Of a stretch of DNA of 64,000 nt, positions 17,561-26,900 are shown piece after piece. Numbering within the stretch: the first letter of the stretch is position 1; every line of letters begins with the position of its first letter. This DNA comes from Catalimonadaceae bacterium JC749 (GTDB taxonomy: Bacteria; Bacteroidota; Bacteroidia; Cytophagales; Cyclobacteriaceae). The stretch spans positions 1-64,000 of the forward strand of contig JAJNNC010000008.1 of NCBI GenBank assembly GCA_021730635.1, read 5' to 3'. Made by a program: the position numbers and the translations under genes. Under the pieces are notes generated by a model. It saw only the letters and a list, made by a program, of their open reading frames with translations. It was not told where the DNA came from and did not search any database.

Positions 17561-18469
17561 TTATCGGCTGACTTCTACTTCTGTCCGCCGCACTTTGATA
17601 GAATTAGCCGAAGGAAGAATTTTTGAACCATACCGACGGGCATACACGTTGGTAAACTCAGCGCCCAGAAAAAGGATTTGCGAGCTATAATACACCCACA
17701 CCAGCAAAACCACCAGAAAACCTGCTGCACCGAAAGTTTCACCCACATTACTTTTTGCCATATATAGACCAATACCAAAGCGCCCCAGGGCAAACAGCAG
17801 CGCGGTGAAAATACCACCTGTGATGACGTCACGCCAGGCGACCCGTGCATCTGGCAGGTATTTAAGGATGAGAGAAAACAACAGGCCCGTCAGGATGAGC
17901 GAAATAACAAAGTTGATACTGACCAGCAAGGGACCTGAGACAGAGGGCAGAAGCTGTTCTATTCTATCACTTAAAGCCGCTACGATACCCTCTATGACCA
18001 GCGCCACCAGCAGGATGAAACCAATAGCCAGGATCATCGCCAGCGACATGACACGATCCAAAGCAAATTGCAGCAACCCGTTTTTTGGCGTTGCCTTCAT
18101 ATCCCAGACCATATTCAGTGATTTCTTTAACTGGTTCACCACACCTGTGGCTCCAAAGACGAGGGTGACCAGTCCGATCACAGTGGCGACCACACCCGCG
18201 TTGCTCTGGTAGGCATTTTTTACCAGATTCTGGATCTGCTCGGCCACTTCAGCACCCAGTAAACCAGACAGTTTATCATACACCTCACCCCGGATGGCCT
18301 CCGGACCAAAAATAAAACCTGCTGCGGCAATAATAATGACAATAATGGGGGCAATGGAAAAGACCGTATAATAAGATAAGGCTGCTCCCAAGGTAAAACA
18401 ATCATCTTCATTATACTCCTGAATCATCTCTTTGGTAAAACTCCAGATGTTCTTGAAAATTTGTTGCAT
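17561..18469 (-). CDS. YihY/BrkB-family inner-membrane protein
   Basis: 302 residues with six predicted helices. The family signature DCFTLGAALSYYTVFSIAPIIVIIIAAAG is seen in pieces at about 20-48, followed by the conserved FGATGVVNQLKKSLNMVWD (about 115-133), the central long hydrophobic helices, and the late VYYSSQILFLGAEFTNVYA (about 256-274). The family is widespread and its molecular function is unsettled; it is not a ribonuclease despite old naming. The frame extends 8 codons to a TTG, but the ATG at 18467-18469 is preferred. Monocistronic. Confidence 0.9.
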   Translation of the reverse strand: MQQIFKNIWSFTKEMIQEYNEDDCFTLGAALSYYTVFSIAPIIVIIIAAAGFIFGPEAIRGEVYDKLSGLLGAEVAEQIQNLVKNAYQSNAGVVATVIGLVTLVFGATGVVNQLKKSLNMVWDMKATPKNGLLQFALDRVMSLAMILAIGFILLVALVIEGIVAALSDRIEQLLPSVSGPLLVSINFVISLILTGLLFSLILKYLPDARVAWRDVITGGIFTALLFALGRFGIGLYMAKSNVGETFGAAGFLVVLLVWVYYSSQILFLGAEFTNVYARRYGSKILPSANSIKVRRTEVEVSR

Positions 18470-18786
18470 GGTGTAGGAGGATGAAAAAATCAATCGGATA
18501 ATTAACTGAATATAACAGTATCTGTTTAAAGTGGGATGCTCTGCGCATAGAGATTCAAACTAATCGCATTTATGAACCTTACCAGAACAAAAGGTACTTG
18601 TCTCAATAGATTCATTTTATACAAAAATCGCAAAATACATCAGTTTTCGTTACAATTTCCATTGGTTAACAATTTTATTATTAAGAATAACACCTTATTC
18701 ATTATAATTCTAAACTGTATAACAATAAATAACATACTTGCTAGCCTTAATTTTACTGTCTAATTTATGCCTTAAAAAGGACAATA
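18470..18786. other. AT-rich intergenic region
   Basis: 317 bases between divergent genes. A 63-codon frame at 18572 is very basic and Asn/Ile-rich as random AT-rich DNA would give and was not accepted. The promoters of the YihY and GMC genes must lie here; none could be assigned with confidence. Confidence 0.5.
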
Positions 18787-20523
18787 ATGCAAATTAAAGA
18801 AAATGGTACAGAATACGACGTATGTGTCGTAGGTTCTGGAGCCGGTGGAGGGATGGCCGCTAAGGTGCTCACAGAAGCCGGTGCTAAAGTTGTTATGCTG
18901 GAAGCAGGGCCCACTTTTAACTCTGCTGAAGGAGATATGTTTAAGTGGCCTTACCAGTCGCCGCGCCGGGGTGCTTCTACGCATCGCCCTTTCGGTGAAT
19001 TTGATGCTGCCTATGGTGGCTGGGAGATAGACGGAGAGCCCTATACTACTGTTTCAGGAACAGAGTTTGACTGGTTCCGTTCGCGTATGCTGGGAGGCCG
19101 TACCAACCACTGGGGCCGAATTTCGCTACGCTTTGGACCTAAAGACTTTCAGAGACGCAGTGTCGACGGACTGGGAGACAACTGGCCGATTACCTATGAG
19201 GATATCAAACCCTATTATGACAAAGTGGATCGCCTGGTAGGTGTCTTCGGCGTTAACTTTCCCAAAGAACTGGGCTTAGACAACGAGCCGGATGGTATTT
19301 TCTTACCGCCTCCCAAACCCAGAGCCTATGAACTGATGGTAAAAAAGGCCTGCGATCCTATGGGCATCCCGGTGCTCCCTTCCCGTCTGTCTATCCTGAC
19401 CCAGCCCCACAACGGGCGGGCTGCTTGCCACTATTGCTCTCAATGTAACCGTGGCTGCTCTACCTATTCTAACTTTTCGTCTCCTCCCGTACTCATCACA
19501 CCTGCGCAAAATACTGGCAACCTGACCCTGATCACCAATGCCATGGCACGCGAAGTGCTCACCAATGAGGAAGGTTTGGCTACAGGCGTCTCTTACGTCA
19601 ACAAAGAAGATGGGCTAGACTATACCGTGAAAGCAAAAGTAGTAGTACTGGCAGCCAGTTCCTGTGAGACAGCCCGTTTAATGCTCAACTCCAAATCCAG
19701 CCGCCATCCTAACGGTTTAGGCAACTCCAGTGGTATGGTAGGGAAATATCTGATGGACTCCACGGGTGCTTCCTACGCCGGTCTCTTTCCACAACTCACC
19801 GATCGTTTCCGGTACAATGAAGACGGTATAGGCGGCATGCATATGTATGTACCCTGGTGGATTGACAACATGAAAGCAAAGCTCGATTTCCCAAGGGGTT
19901 ATCACATAGAAATCTACGGAGGAATGGGCATGCCTGGCTATGGCTTCGGCGGTGGCATCCATCGCTACAATACCTGGTTTAAAAACGGTCAGACTTCCAA
20001 TGGAGGTGGCGGTTATGGCAAACAGCTGAAAGAAGATTACCGGTATTATTACGGTTCGATGGTAGGTTTCAGCGGCCGGGGTGAACCAGTAGCACGGGAA
20101 GATAATTACTGTGAAATTGACCCGAACCAGCTAGACCAATGGGGTATTCCTGTGTTGCGCTTCCATTACAAGTGGAGCGACTACGAAGTGAAACAGGCCA
20201 AACACATGGTAGACACTTTTGAAGAAATTATCCATGAGATGGGCGGTAAACCGCTCTGGCAGAAGCCAGGGGCTGATACCGATTACGGTTTGCTGGCACC
20301 GGGCCGTATCATTCATGAAGTGGGCGTAGCCCGGATGGGGAAAGATCCTAAGAAAGCACCTGTCAATGAGTACTGCCAGTCTTATGATTGCAAGAATCTC
20401 TTTGTAGCCGATGGCGCTTCTTTTGTTACCAACGCTGACAAGAACCCTACCTGGACTATTCTGGCGCTGTCTATGCGTACTGCCGAATACATTGTTGATC
20501 AAAGAAAGAAAGCAAATATTTAA
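18787..20523 (+). CDS. GMC oxidoreductase, FAD-dependent sugar dehydrogenase catalytic subunit
   Basis: 578 residues. The FAD-binding Rossmann motif is VVGSGAGGGMAAKVLTEAG (about 13-31) and the GMC C-terminal domain shows HEVGVARMG (about 511-519) and the catalytic Asn in NADKNPTWT (about 544-552). A cysteine cluster ACHYCSQCNRGC (about 213-224) sits where bacterial FAD-dependent glucose dehydrogenases bind a 3Fe-4S cluster. Such enzymes oxidise sugars or gluconate in the periplasm, exported with a Tat-carrying small subunit; that subunit gene follows two bases after the stop. No cytochrome subunit follows, so the electron acceptor is unclear. Confidence 0.88.
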   Translation: MQIKENGTEYDVCVVGSGAGGGMAAKVLTEAGAKVVMLEAGPTFNSAEGDMFKWPYQSPRRGASTHRPFGEFDAAYGGWEIDGEPYTTVSGTEFDWFRSRMLGGRTNHWGRISLRFGPKDFQRRSVDGLGDNWPITYEDIKPYYDKVDRLVGVFGVNFPKELGLDNEPDGIFLPPPKPRAYELMVKKACDPMGIPVLPSRLSILTQPHNGRAACHYCSQCNRGCSTYSNFSSPPVLITPAQNTGNLTLITNAMAREVLTNEEGLATGVSYVNKEDGLDYTVKAKVVVLAASSCETARLMLNSKSSRHPNGLGNSSGMVGKYLMDSTGASYAGLFPQLTDRFRYNEDGIGGMHMYVPWWIDNMKAKLDFPRGYHIEIYGGMGMPGYGFGGGIHRYNTWFKNGQTSNGGGGYGKQLKEDYRYYYGSMVGFSGRGEPVAREDNYCEIDPNQLDQWGIPVLRFHYKWSDYEVKQAKHMVDTFEEIIHEMGGKPLWQKPGADTDYGLLAPGRIIHEVGVARMGKDPKKAPVNEYCQSYDCKNLFVADGASFVTNADKNPTWTILALSMRTAEYIVDQRKKANI

Positions 20524-20524
20524 T

Positions 20525-21187
20525 ATGGAACATAACAGCAACAAAATCAACCGGAGAGATTCCCTGAAATGGATGGGCGTCGCTTCGCTGGCTGGCATTA
20601 CCTGGGCCTGCGATACCCAGGAAACCACTGAAACTGCTCAGGAAGAACATCAACATGCTACAGACGATTCGCTGAAGTTGAGTGAAGCGGATCAAAAGCT
20701 GATGAACCAGCAGTTCTTTACAGACGAGGAAATGAAAACAATCCGGGTGCTCTCCGACATCATCATTCCGGCCGATGACCGCTCAGGAAGTGCTACTGAC
20801 GCCGGCGTACCTGAATTCATTGAGTTTATGATGAAAGACCAACCGCGCCATCAAACCGGTATGCGAGGCGGTTTGCACTGGCTGAACGTCCAATGCAACA
20901 AGCAATTTGGTAAACCCTTTCCCGATTGCAGCGAAGAGGAGCAAACCAATATGCTGGATCAAATTGCTTATCCTGAAATGGCCAGACCGGAAATGAGTGT
21001 CGGCGTTAACTTTTTCAATAATTTCCGCGATTTTGTAGCCACTGGCTTTTTTACCAGTAAGATGGGCATTGAAGACCTGGGGTACCAGGGAAACAGAGCT
21101 ACTGTATGGCAGGGAAGCCCACAGGAAGTTCTCGATAAACTAAACGTCAGCTACGATATGGTCAAAGAGTATAAATTTGTTAATTAA
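20525..21187 (+). CDS. gluconate 2-dehydrogenase subunit 3-like protein with Tat signal
   Basis: 220 residues. The N-terminus NRRDSLKWMGVASLAGITWAC has the twin-arginine, a hydrophobic stretch and a possible lipid-attachment cysteine. The mature domain has the subunit 3 features: FFTDEEMKTIRVLSDIIIPAD and DAGVPEFIEFMMKDQP, then a helical C-terminus with FNNFRDFVATGFFTSKMG. In related dehydrogenases this subunit carries the folded catalytic partner through the Tat pore. The ATG at 20525 lies one base behind the GMC stop, so the two are translationally coupled; the frame's extension to 20411 overlaps the GMC gene and was rejected. A strong terminator follows. Confidence 0.88.
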   Translation: MEHNSNKINRRDSLKWMGVASLAGITWACDTQETTETAQEEHQHATDDSLKLSEADQKLMNQQFFTDEEMKTIRVLSDIIIPADDRSGSATDAGVPEFIEFMMKDQPRHQTGMRGGLHWLNVQCNKQFGKPFPDCSEEEQTNMLDQIAYPEMARPEMSVGVNFFNNFRDFVATGFFTSKMGIEDLGYQGNRATVWQGSPQEVLDKLNVSYDMVKEYKFVN

Positions 21188-21212
21188 CCACCATCTTTTC
21201 TTTCTCAAAGGG

Positions 21213-21243
21213 CAAAATGGCTTCGGCTGTTTTGCTTTTTTAT
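21213..21243 (+). terminator. Rho-independent terminator with TTCG tetraloop
   Basis: GCAAAATGGC at 21213-21222 pairs over ten bases (two G-U) with GCTGTTTTGC at 21227-21236 around a TTCG tetraloop, followed by a T tract. It ends the GMC/subunit 3 transcript 26 bases after the stop. Confidence 0.9.
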
Positions 21244-21494
21244 TTTATCTTCCTGGCACCTTCAATTTCCCTTAGCTTTTCTACAAAGGAGCATAGCCCT
21301 GATTAAAGAAGAGCTACCTCAAGCTATAATTAATAGAGCATGGGAGACCCTCTATCTGATATCTTAGGGCATTAGAACACTTACTTTTTCTCAACCTCCG
21401 GATATAACTCCATGTTGCTCATTATTCAATATGGCGATGAAATTACACCACGCTGAGGTTGCAGTAATTATTAAAATTAATATATTTACTATCT

Positions 21495-21527
21495 ATTAGT
21501 TTTTAAGGAATTCCCTAAAAATCTAAT
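21495..21527. repeat. 33-bp near-perfect palindrome
   Basis: The centre GGAATTCC (21507-21514) is flanked by TTTTTA (21500-21505) and TAAAAA (21516-21521) and then ATTAG (21495-21499) and CTAAT (21523-21527), with one mismatch pair and one bulged T. It lies in the otherwise gene-poor 21188-21772 gap, upstream of the cyclase-like gene. AAGGAATTCC recurs at about 21749. It could be an operator, a cruciform-type hairpin or an element end. Confidence 0.65.
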
Positions 21528-21666
21528 GAGCGATAAATGGCAGCTTTGCAGTCGGGTCAGTAGTGAGGCATTGAGCACATTAGGAGTATTTGGAAAAGAG
21601 GTTGTGGGCAAAAAAGGTGGACCGCTGCGGCTTACTCTTCCTAACACTTGTTTAGAGAGTCGATAG
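21526..21666 (+). CDS. possible small ORF of 46 codons
   Basis: ATG at 21526 overlaps the end of the palindrome and the frame runs 46 codons to TAG at 21664. The product begins MSDKWQLCSRVSSEALSTLG and continues with VVGKKGGPLRLTLPNTC, a mixed composition that looks more protein-like than the surrounding frames. No homologue is recognised and no ribosome-binding site is evident. It may be a fragment of a lost gene or a leader to the cyclase-like gene. Confidence 0.25.
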   Translation: MSDKWQLCSRVSSEALSTLGVFGKEVVGKKGGPLRLTLPNTCLESR

Positions 21667-21772
21667 CGGTCATAACAGATGTAAAAATGATTCATGGTGT
21701 TTTCTGGTCTCCAAGATCTCGTTAAGCGGCATAATACCATTGGATTGCAAGGAATTCCGGAGCCTTTAACAG

Positions 21773-22771
21773 ATGGATGTACACGAGTTGCCCCACCGAG
21801 GGTATTCATCATTGACTGTCCACAGGGACCGTGGCGTGCTCTGGGTATGTGATATTTCCAACTCGTCAAGTTTTATCAACAGCGACGATTTGGCCGAGCA
21901 CATCGAGGTGTTCCTCCCCCGGCTTCACTGGGTTTCGTCACTGGCCATTCAGGCCATCCACGGCGAGCTTATTCAGTGGACGGGTGATGGGTTTATTGCG
22001 TGGTTTCCTATTGAGGTAGAGCGGCAACTAGGAAAAACCTGTAATCGGATCCTGGAGGCGATATGGCACTTTACCGCCTTCATCAATATCACACAGCTCT
22101 GCGTCGACTCCCCCAGGCCGTTTCGCATACGGCATGGGTTGACTTATGAGCCTGACGCACTCGTAACGCTTACTACACAGCAGGACGGCCACGTTTCGAA
22201 GATTATCAGCGGCCGCAATGTAGTCCTTGCCTTCCGGATTTCTGGCGTTGAGGCCGACTTTCCTAATGTGGCAACACAGCAAAAGATTGTGCAGGCTCTC
22301 TCCAGCCGAACCAAGAATTTGATGAACCTCAAGCGGTGGACGCTTACGGAGGCGCAGTTGCTGAAGTACTTCAAGGGTGAAAAGATGGGTACCAACAGCT
22401 TATATGTCTCAGGGCGACCAAAGATGAGCCAGTCTCGCGCAGACACTTGGATTACCCGTGCTGAGAGCCTCTTAACTCGTGCTGAAAGCGGTCGGCGGCG
22501 GACAGCTGTCGAGAGCACCTTCGTCGATAACTTCTTCCCCAACCTGGTACAATCGATAGGGCAGGAATGGTGTGAGGAGTCGCTTGAGACCTACGTCCGA
22601 TTCCTGAAGGAGAACATGCTTGGCTCACTTCAGAAAGCGCTTGATGTCATCAACCAGTTTCAGTCCAATGGCCCCAGTACCAACGGCCCACACCGCCGGG
22701 ATCCGGCGGGTGTACACATGCAGACGCACACCGCAAACGACCGTGGCCATCGTGAAGCACCCCCTGCTTAG
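21773..22771 (+). CDS. orphan class III nucleotide-cyclase-like protein
   Basis: 332 residues, no signal peptide or membrane segment. Residues about 20-180 follow the cyclase homology domain: first metal Asp in VLWVCDISNSS (about 27), second in LIQWTGDGFIAWF (GDG at about 70-72), then RIRHGLTYEP and SGRNVVLAFRISG (about 146-158). The adenine-contacting Lys position reads Gln (Q before WTGDG) and the transition-state Asn position reads Val, while the Arg is kept, so base specificity or activity is uncertain. The C-terminal half (about 185-332) is helical and ends in a Gly/Pro/His-rich tail of unknown role. No effector gene adjoins it. It sits between a palindrome-bearing gap and a tRNA-Arg, hinting at acquisition. 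Function unknown. Confidence 0.6.
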   Translation: MDVHELPHRGYSSLTVHRDRGVLWVCDISNSSSFINSDDLAEHIEVFLPRLHWVSSLAIQAIHGELIQWTGDGFIAWFPIEVERQLGKTCNRILEAIWHFTAFINITQLCVDSPRPFRIRHGLTYEPDALVTLTTQQDGHVSKIISGRNVVLAFRISGVEADFPNVATQQKIVQALSSRTKNLMNLKRWTLTEAQLLKYFKGEKMGTNSLYVSGRPKMSQSRADTWITRAESLLTRAESGRRRTAVESTFVDNFFPNLVQSIGQEWCEESLETYVRFLKENMLGSLQKALDVINQFQSNGPSTNGPHRRDPAGVHMQTHTANDRGHREAPPA

Positions 22772-22974
22772 CAAGCACGTCATGGGTTAACTTCATCCTT
22801 TACAGAACTGTCATCCGTTGTCTCTTTCACATTGTGATGTCTATAGCAGGAATTTCTCGAGTGCTAGTTTGTACGTTAGCAAGCATATCTTAAACAAATA
22901 CTTTCAATCCACCTGTCTTTTATCATCGTCTTCCTAGTGAAAGAGTATAGGAGCAAAAGGAAGAATCTATGAAA

Positions 22975-23008
22975 TAAAAAAAGCATCCCGCCTTTCTTCG
23001 GAATGCTT
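22975..23008 (-). terminator. terminator of the tRNA-Arg transcript
   Basis: On the minus strand AAGCATTCCG (23008-22999) pairs with CGGGATGCTT (22990-22981, one G-U), followed by a T tract (complement of 22975-22980). It starts five bases past the tRNA 3' end. The 205 bases between it and the cyclase-like stop hold no gene; TTAGCAAGCA occurs there twice (22768-22777 and 22876-22885). Confidence 0.85.
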
Positions 23009-23012
23009 TCAG

Positions 23013-23086
23013 TGACCTCGACAGGATTCAAACCTGTAACCTTCTGATCCGTAGTCAGATGCTCTATTCAATTGAGCTACGAGGCC
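23013..23086 (-). tRNA. tRNA-Arg (anticodon ACG)
   Basis: The complement folds as a cloverleaf: acceptor GGCCTCG with CGAGGTC (one G-U), D stem GCTC/GAGC, anticodon stem TCTGA/TCAGA with loop CTACGGA giving anticodon ACG, and T stem ACAGG/CCTGT around TTTGAAT. The discriminator is A and CCA is not encoded, so it is added after transcription. ACG (read as ICG after deamination) decodes CGN arginine codons. Confidence 0.95.
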
Positions 23087-23204
23087 ATCCTTTTGGTGTC
23101 GCAAAGGTAATTAATAATTTTATAAGTTGGCAAATACAATCAAAAAAAGAAGGCGCCGTTTTGTACATAATGTAAATTTCACTGTAATAGTTGATGTAAA
23201 ATAC

Positions 23205-23212
23205 TACCTTTG
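23205..23212 (+). promoter_or_regulatory. candidate Bacteroidota -7 promoter element
   Basis: TACCTTTG fits the Bacteroidota -7 consensus TAnnTTTG and lies 44 bases before the ATG of the outer-membrane barrel gene. No clear -33 TTTG at 17-20 bases upstream was found, so the call rests on the -7 box and position alone. Confidence 0.4.
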
Positions 23213-23255
23213 CAGCGATCGTCACTGTATTTCTATTATTTGCAAGACTCTTTTT

Positions 23256-23936
23256 ATGAAGTATTTGTTTTCTTTTATACTGTTTGCCTATTCATTGACA
23301 AGCTTTGCCCAACAGGAAACTCCGGGTGCTCAGCCCGACCTGCCGGGAACACTAGTATTTGATTTAGGCTTCAATTTTTTACAGGAAGCTCCTGAGACTA
23401 TGGATTTGAAAGTATGGCGCTCCAAAAGCGTTGATTTCTACTATCTGTATCCTATTCCTATTGGTGAATCTAACTTCTCAGTCCATACGGGTCTGGGCTT
23501 TGGCTTTGAAAAACATAGCTTTGCTAACAATGTTACTTTGTTGGATGCCGATTCCACACAGGTCATCGACCTGGACGAAGATGTTTATCAAAGCGTTGAG
23601 AAAACCCAGTTTTCTACGCACTATGTTGATATCCCTTTAGAATTAAGATTTTACACCAAAGAAAATAACAGAGGATTTATGGTGGCCGTAGGCGGTAAGG
23701 TAGGCCGTTTGCTGAATGCTTATACGAAAGTGAGGTATGACCAGGATGGTGAAACGAAAACAGATAAATTTACACGAGATTACAACATAAACCCCTGGCG
23801 GTATGGGGTTCAGACCCGGATCGGTTTCCGGGGATTTCACCTGACCGGTTATTACGGGCTCTCCGATTTGTTTGAGAAGGACAAAGGCCCACAAACTAAT
23901 AACTTCAAGGTAGGCTTATCTATCGCTTTGTTTTAA
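23256..23936 (+). CDS. outer-membrane beta-barrel protein
   Basis: 226 residues with a Sec signal peptide (MKYLFSFILFAYSLTSFAQ). The mature part alternates aromatic and polar residues in strands (DLGFNFLQEAPETMDLKVW, SVDFYYLYPIPIG, FSVHTGLGFGFEKHSF, TRIGFRGFHLTGYYGLSDL) and ends in Phe (VGLSIALF), the pattern of small porin-like barrels recognised by the Bam machinery. Ligand or function unknown. The frame extends 43 codons upstream to 23127, but those residues are basic and non-signal-like and would cross the candidate promoter, so the ATG at 23256 is preferred. It converges on dnaE. Confidence 0.85.
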   Translation: MKYLFSFILFAYSLTSFAQQETPGAQPDLPGTLVFDLGFNFLQEAPETMDLKVWRSKSVDFYYLYPIPIGESNFSVHTGLGFGFEKHSFANNVTLLDADSTQVIDLDEDVYQSVEKTQFSTHYVDIPLELRFYTKENNRGFMVAVGGKVGRLLNAYTKVRYDQDGETKTDKFTRDYNINPWRYGVQTRIGFRGFHLTGYYGLSDLFEKDKGPQTNNFKVGLSIALF

Positions 23937-23990
23937 AGAAATCTATACAATCGTATAATTTCCTATACGAAGTATATACTCCATCACCGG

Positions 23991-26900
23991 CTAGTTATGA
24001 TTTAACAACTGGTAAGTGATAGAAGGGATTTGATTTAACTGAGCAAAAAACTCATTATCCGGTTTTACTTTATACTTCCGCGACATCATTTCTACCAGAA
24101 TATTTTCACTGATATCCTGCACACAAACTTTCATGTGGCAATGTCCCGGATAAGTGCTGGATATTTCTTCTAATTCCTTTACCAAAGAGCTGCTCAGACT
24201 TTCTACCGGAATACGAATTTGTATGCCTGAGGTCAATTTATCCCGAATCTCTGTCAACAGCTGTACCTGCGTAGGGCGAAGCTCCCAAACACCGGGTTGA
24301 TTATAGCGTTCTTCTACTCTACCAGTTACATATACAAACTCACCCATACGAAGGCGGTGCTGGTTGCTTAGGTAATCCTCACCAAACAAGGCCATATCCA
24401 AAGAACCCTGATAATCTTCAATGGTGATCAGACCAAAAGGTTTCCCATTCCTACTTTGCCGCTCTATACTCCTGGTGACAATACCGGCTACCGATAAATC
24501 CTGATTCTTAAATTCTGCAATCCGGTCCACAGTGCATTTACAGAAATTCTCTATTTCCAGCTTAAACTGATCGAGTGGATGCCCGGATATATAAAACCCG
24601 GTGACTTCTTTCTCAAATTTAAGCTTCTCGATTTCGCTGTAAGGTTCACAGTCCGTAATTTTTGGTAACGGTACCTCTATGCCATGGCTACCGCCAAACA
24701 AAGACTGTTGGGCAGTTTGTTCTTCCTGCTGCAGGGTAGAAGCATATTTAACAGCTTTTTCCAGCAAAGGAATATCATTGTCAGGTGCATAAAGGTATTG
24801 ACGACGATGTATCTCTGTAAAGCAGTCAAAAGCACCTGCCATCGCCATACATTCCAAGGTCTTCTTATTGACAACCCGCAGGTTGGACCGTTTCGCAAAA
24901 TCGAAGATATTTTTATAGGGGCCTTTCTCATTTCTTTCATCGATAATAGCTTTGACAGCACTTTCTCCTGCGCCTTTCACAGCCCCCAGGCCAAAGCGGA
25001 TTTTTCCCTCTCTGTTTACGTCAAAGAAATGGCTGCTTTCATTAACATCAGGCCCTAATACCTGAAGCTGAAACCGTTTACATTCTTCCATAAAGAGCGT
25101 TACCTTATCGGTATTGTTCATGTTATGCGTCAGTACAGCTGCCATATACTCACCCGGATAATTGGCTTTCAGATAGCCTGTCTGGTAAGCCACCACAGAA
25201 TAAGCGGCTGAGTGCGAACGGTTGAAACCATACTGAGCAAATTTCTCCATAATGGCAAACACTTCCGCTGCCTTATCTTTGTCAATACCATGCTTTTCTT
25301 TCGCTCCTTTGATGAAGATTTCCCGTTGCTTGTTCATCTCCTCCATCTTTTTCTTACCCATGGCCCGGCGAAGCAGATCGGCACCTCCGAGGGAGTAACC
25401 GGCCATCACCTGTGCTGTTTGCATGATCTGTTCCTGATAGACCATGATGCCATAGGTATTCTTCAGAATAGGCTCCAGCAAAGGATGAGGATACTCTACC
25501 TTTTCTCGTCCGTGCTTACGGTCAATGAAGTTAGGAATAAACTGCATGGGACCTGGCCGGTAAAGAGCGTTCATGGCAATCAGATCTTCGATATCGGTAG
25601 GTTTAAGCTTTTGCAGCCACTGCCGCATCCCTTCTGACTCAAACTGGAAAGTGCCGACCGTGTCGCCTTTCTGGTATAGCTTAAATGTTTTTTCATCATC
25701 CAGTGGAATGTTGTCAATGTCTATATCGATGCCGTGGTTTCGCTGGATCGTCTCTAAAGCGGTTTTAATAATGGTTAGTGTTTTCAGCCCTAAGAAATCC
25801 ATCTTCAGCATACCGGCGGATTCTACCACCGAGCCATCGAACTGCGTGATGAATAGATCGGTATCTTTATCAGTCTTCACCGGGATGTATTCCAGCAGAT
25901 CATCGGGTGCAATGATCACACCGGCCGCATGAATGCCTGTACCCCGTACAGAACCCACCAGGGTATGCGCCAGATTTACTACTTCCGCCTTTTTGTCACG
26001 CCCCATCTTGATCTGCTGGAGCTCGGGCACCTCTGATAAGGCCTGCTCGAAGGTAGTGCCTGGCTTTTCAGGTACCAATTTGGCCAAAAAATTGGCTTCA
26101 GAAAGCGGTAGCTCACTGACCCGCGCTACATCGCGGATAGACATTCGCGGTGCCATGGTACCGAATGTCACAATCTGAGCCACCTGGTTTCGTCCATACT
26201 TTTTGACCACATAGTTGATCACGTCCTGCCTGCCATCATCATCAAAGTCGATGTCAATATCAGGCATACTGATTCGTTCAGGATTCAGAAATCGCTCAAA
26301 CAGCAGATCGTATTTGATAGGGTCAATGTTGGTGATTCCGGTACAGTAGGCTACCACCGAGCCGGCGGCTGAACCACGCCCTGGTCCCACCTTCACTCCC
26401 ATAGTCCGGGCAGCATTGATAAAATCCTGTACAATCAGGAAGTAGCCAGGGAAGCCCATATCCTGAATAATCTTGAGCTCATGGTTGAGTCTTTCTTCTA
26501 TCTCAGGCGTGATGACGCCGTAGCGCTTTTTGGCTCCTTCAAACGATAAGTGTTTCAGATAAGCATCCTGGTCTTCAAAATTTTCAGGAATGGTAAAGCG
26601 GGGCAACAGAATGTCCCGGTCGAGTTTTAACTCCTGGGTTTTCTCTACAATCTCATAGGTGTTGGTGATGGCTTCCGGCAGATCCTGGAAGAGCACTTTC
26701 ATCTCTTCCTCCGTTTTGAAATAGAAATCATGATTGGGAAATCCAAACCGGTAACCTCTTCCCTGCCCGATAGGTGTAGATTGAAGATCTCCGTTTTTTA
26801 CACACAACAACGTATCATGCGCATTGGCATCCTCCCTGCGGGTATAGTACACGTTATTGGTAGCAATAACTTTCACGCCATACCGGCGGGCAAAGCGGAG

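Noticed and set aside
18572-18763. 63-codon plus-strand frame
   Set aside because: Composition is that of random AT-rich DNA and there is no start signal or family resemblance.
21489-21869. 126-codon minus-strand frame in the cyclase region
   Set aside because: No family resemblance, overlaps the cyclase start and spans the palindrome.
14537-22771. Patatin phospholipase plus cyclase-like gene as a CBASS-type pair
   Set aside because: They are 6 kb apart with five unrelated genes between, and the cyclase-like protein is of class III, not a CD-NTase.
22772-23012. Attachment-site copy of the tRNA-Arg 3' end
   Set aside because: No second copy of the tRNA 3' sequence was found between 21.2 and 23.0 kb by eye, so an att duplication is not supported.
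23127-23255. Upstream extension of the outer-membrane barrel gene
   Set aside because: The extension is very basic, would bury the signal peptide and overlaps the candidate promoter.
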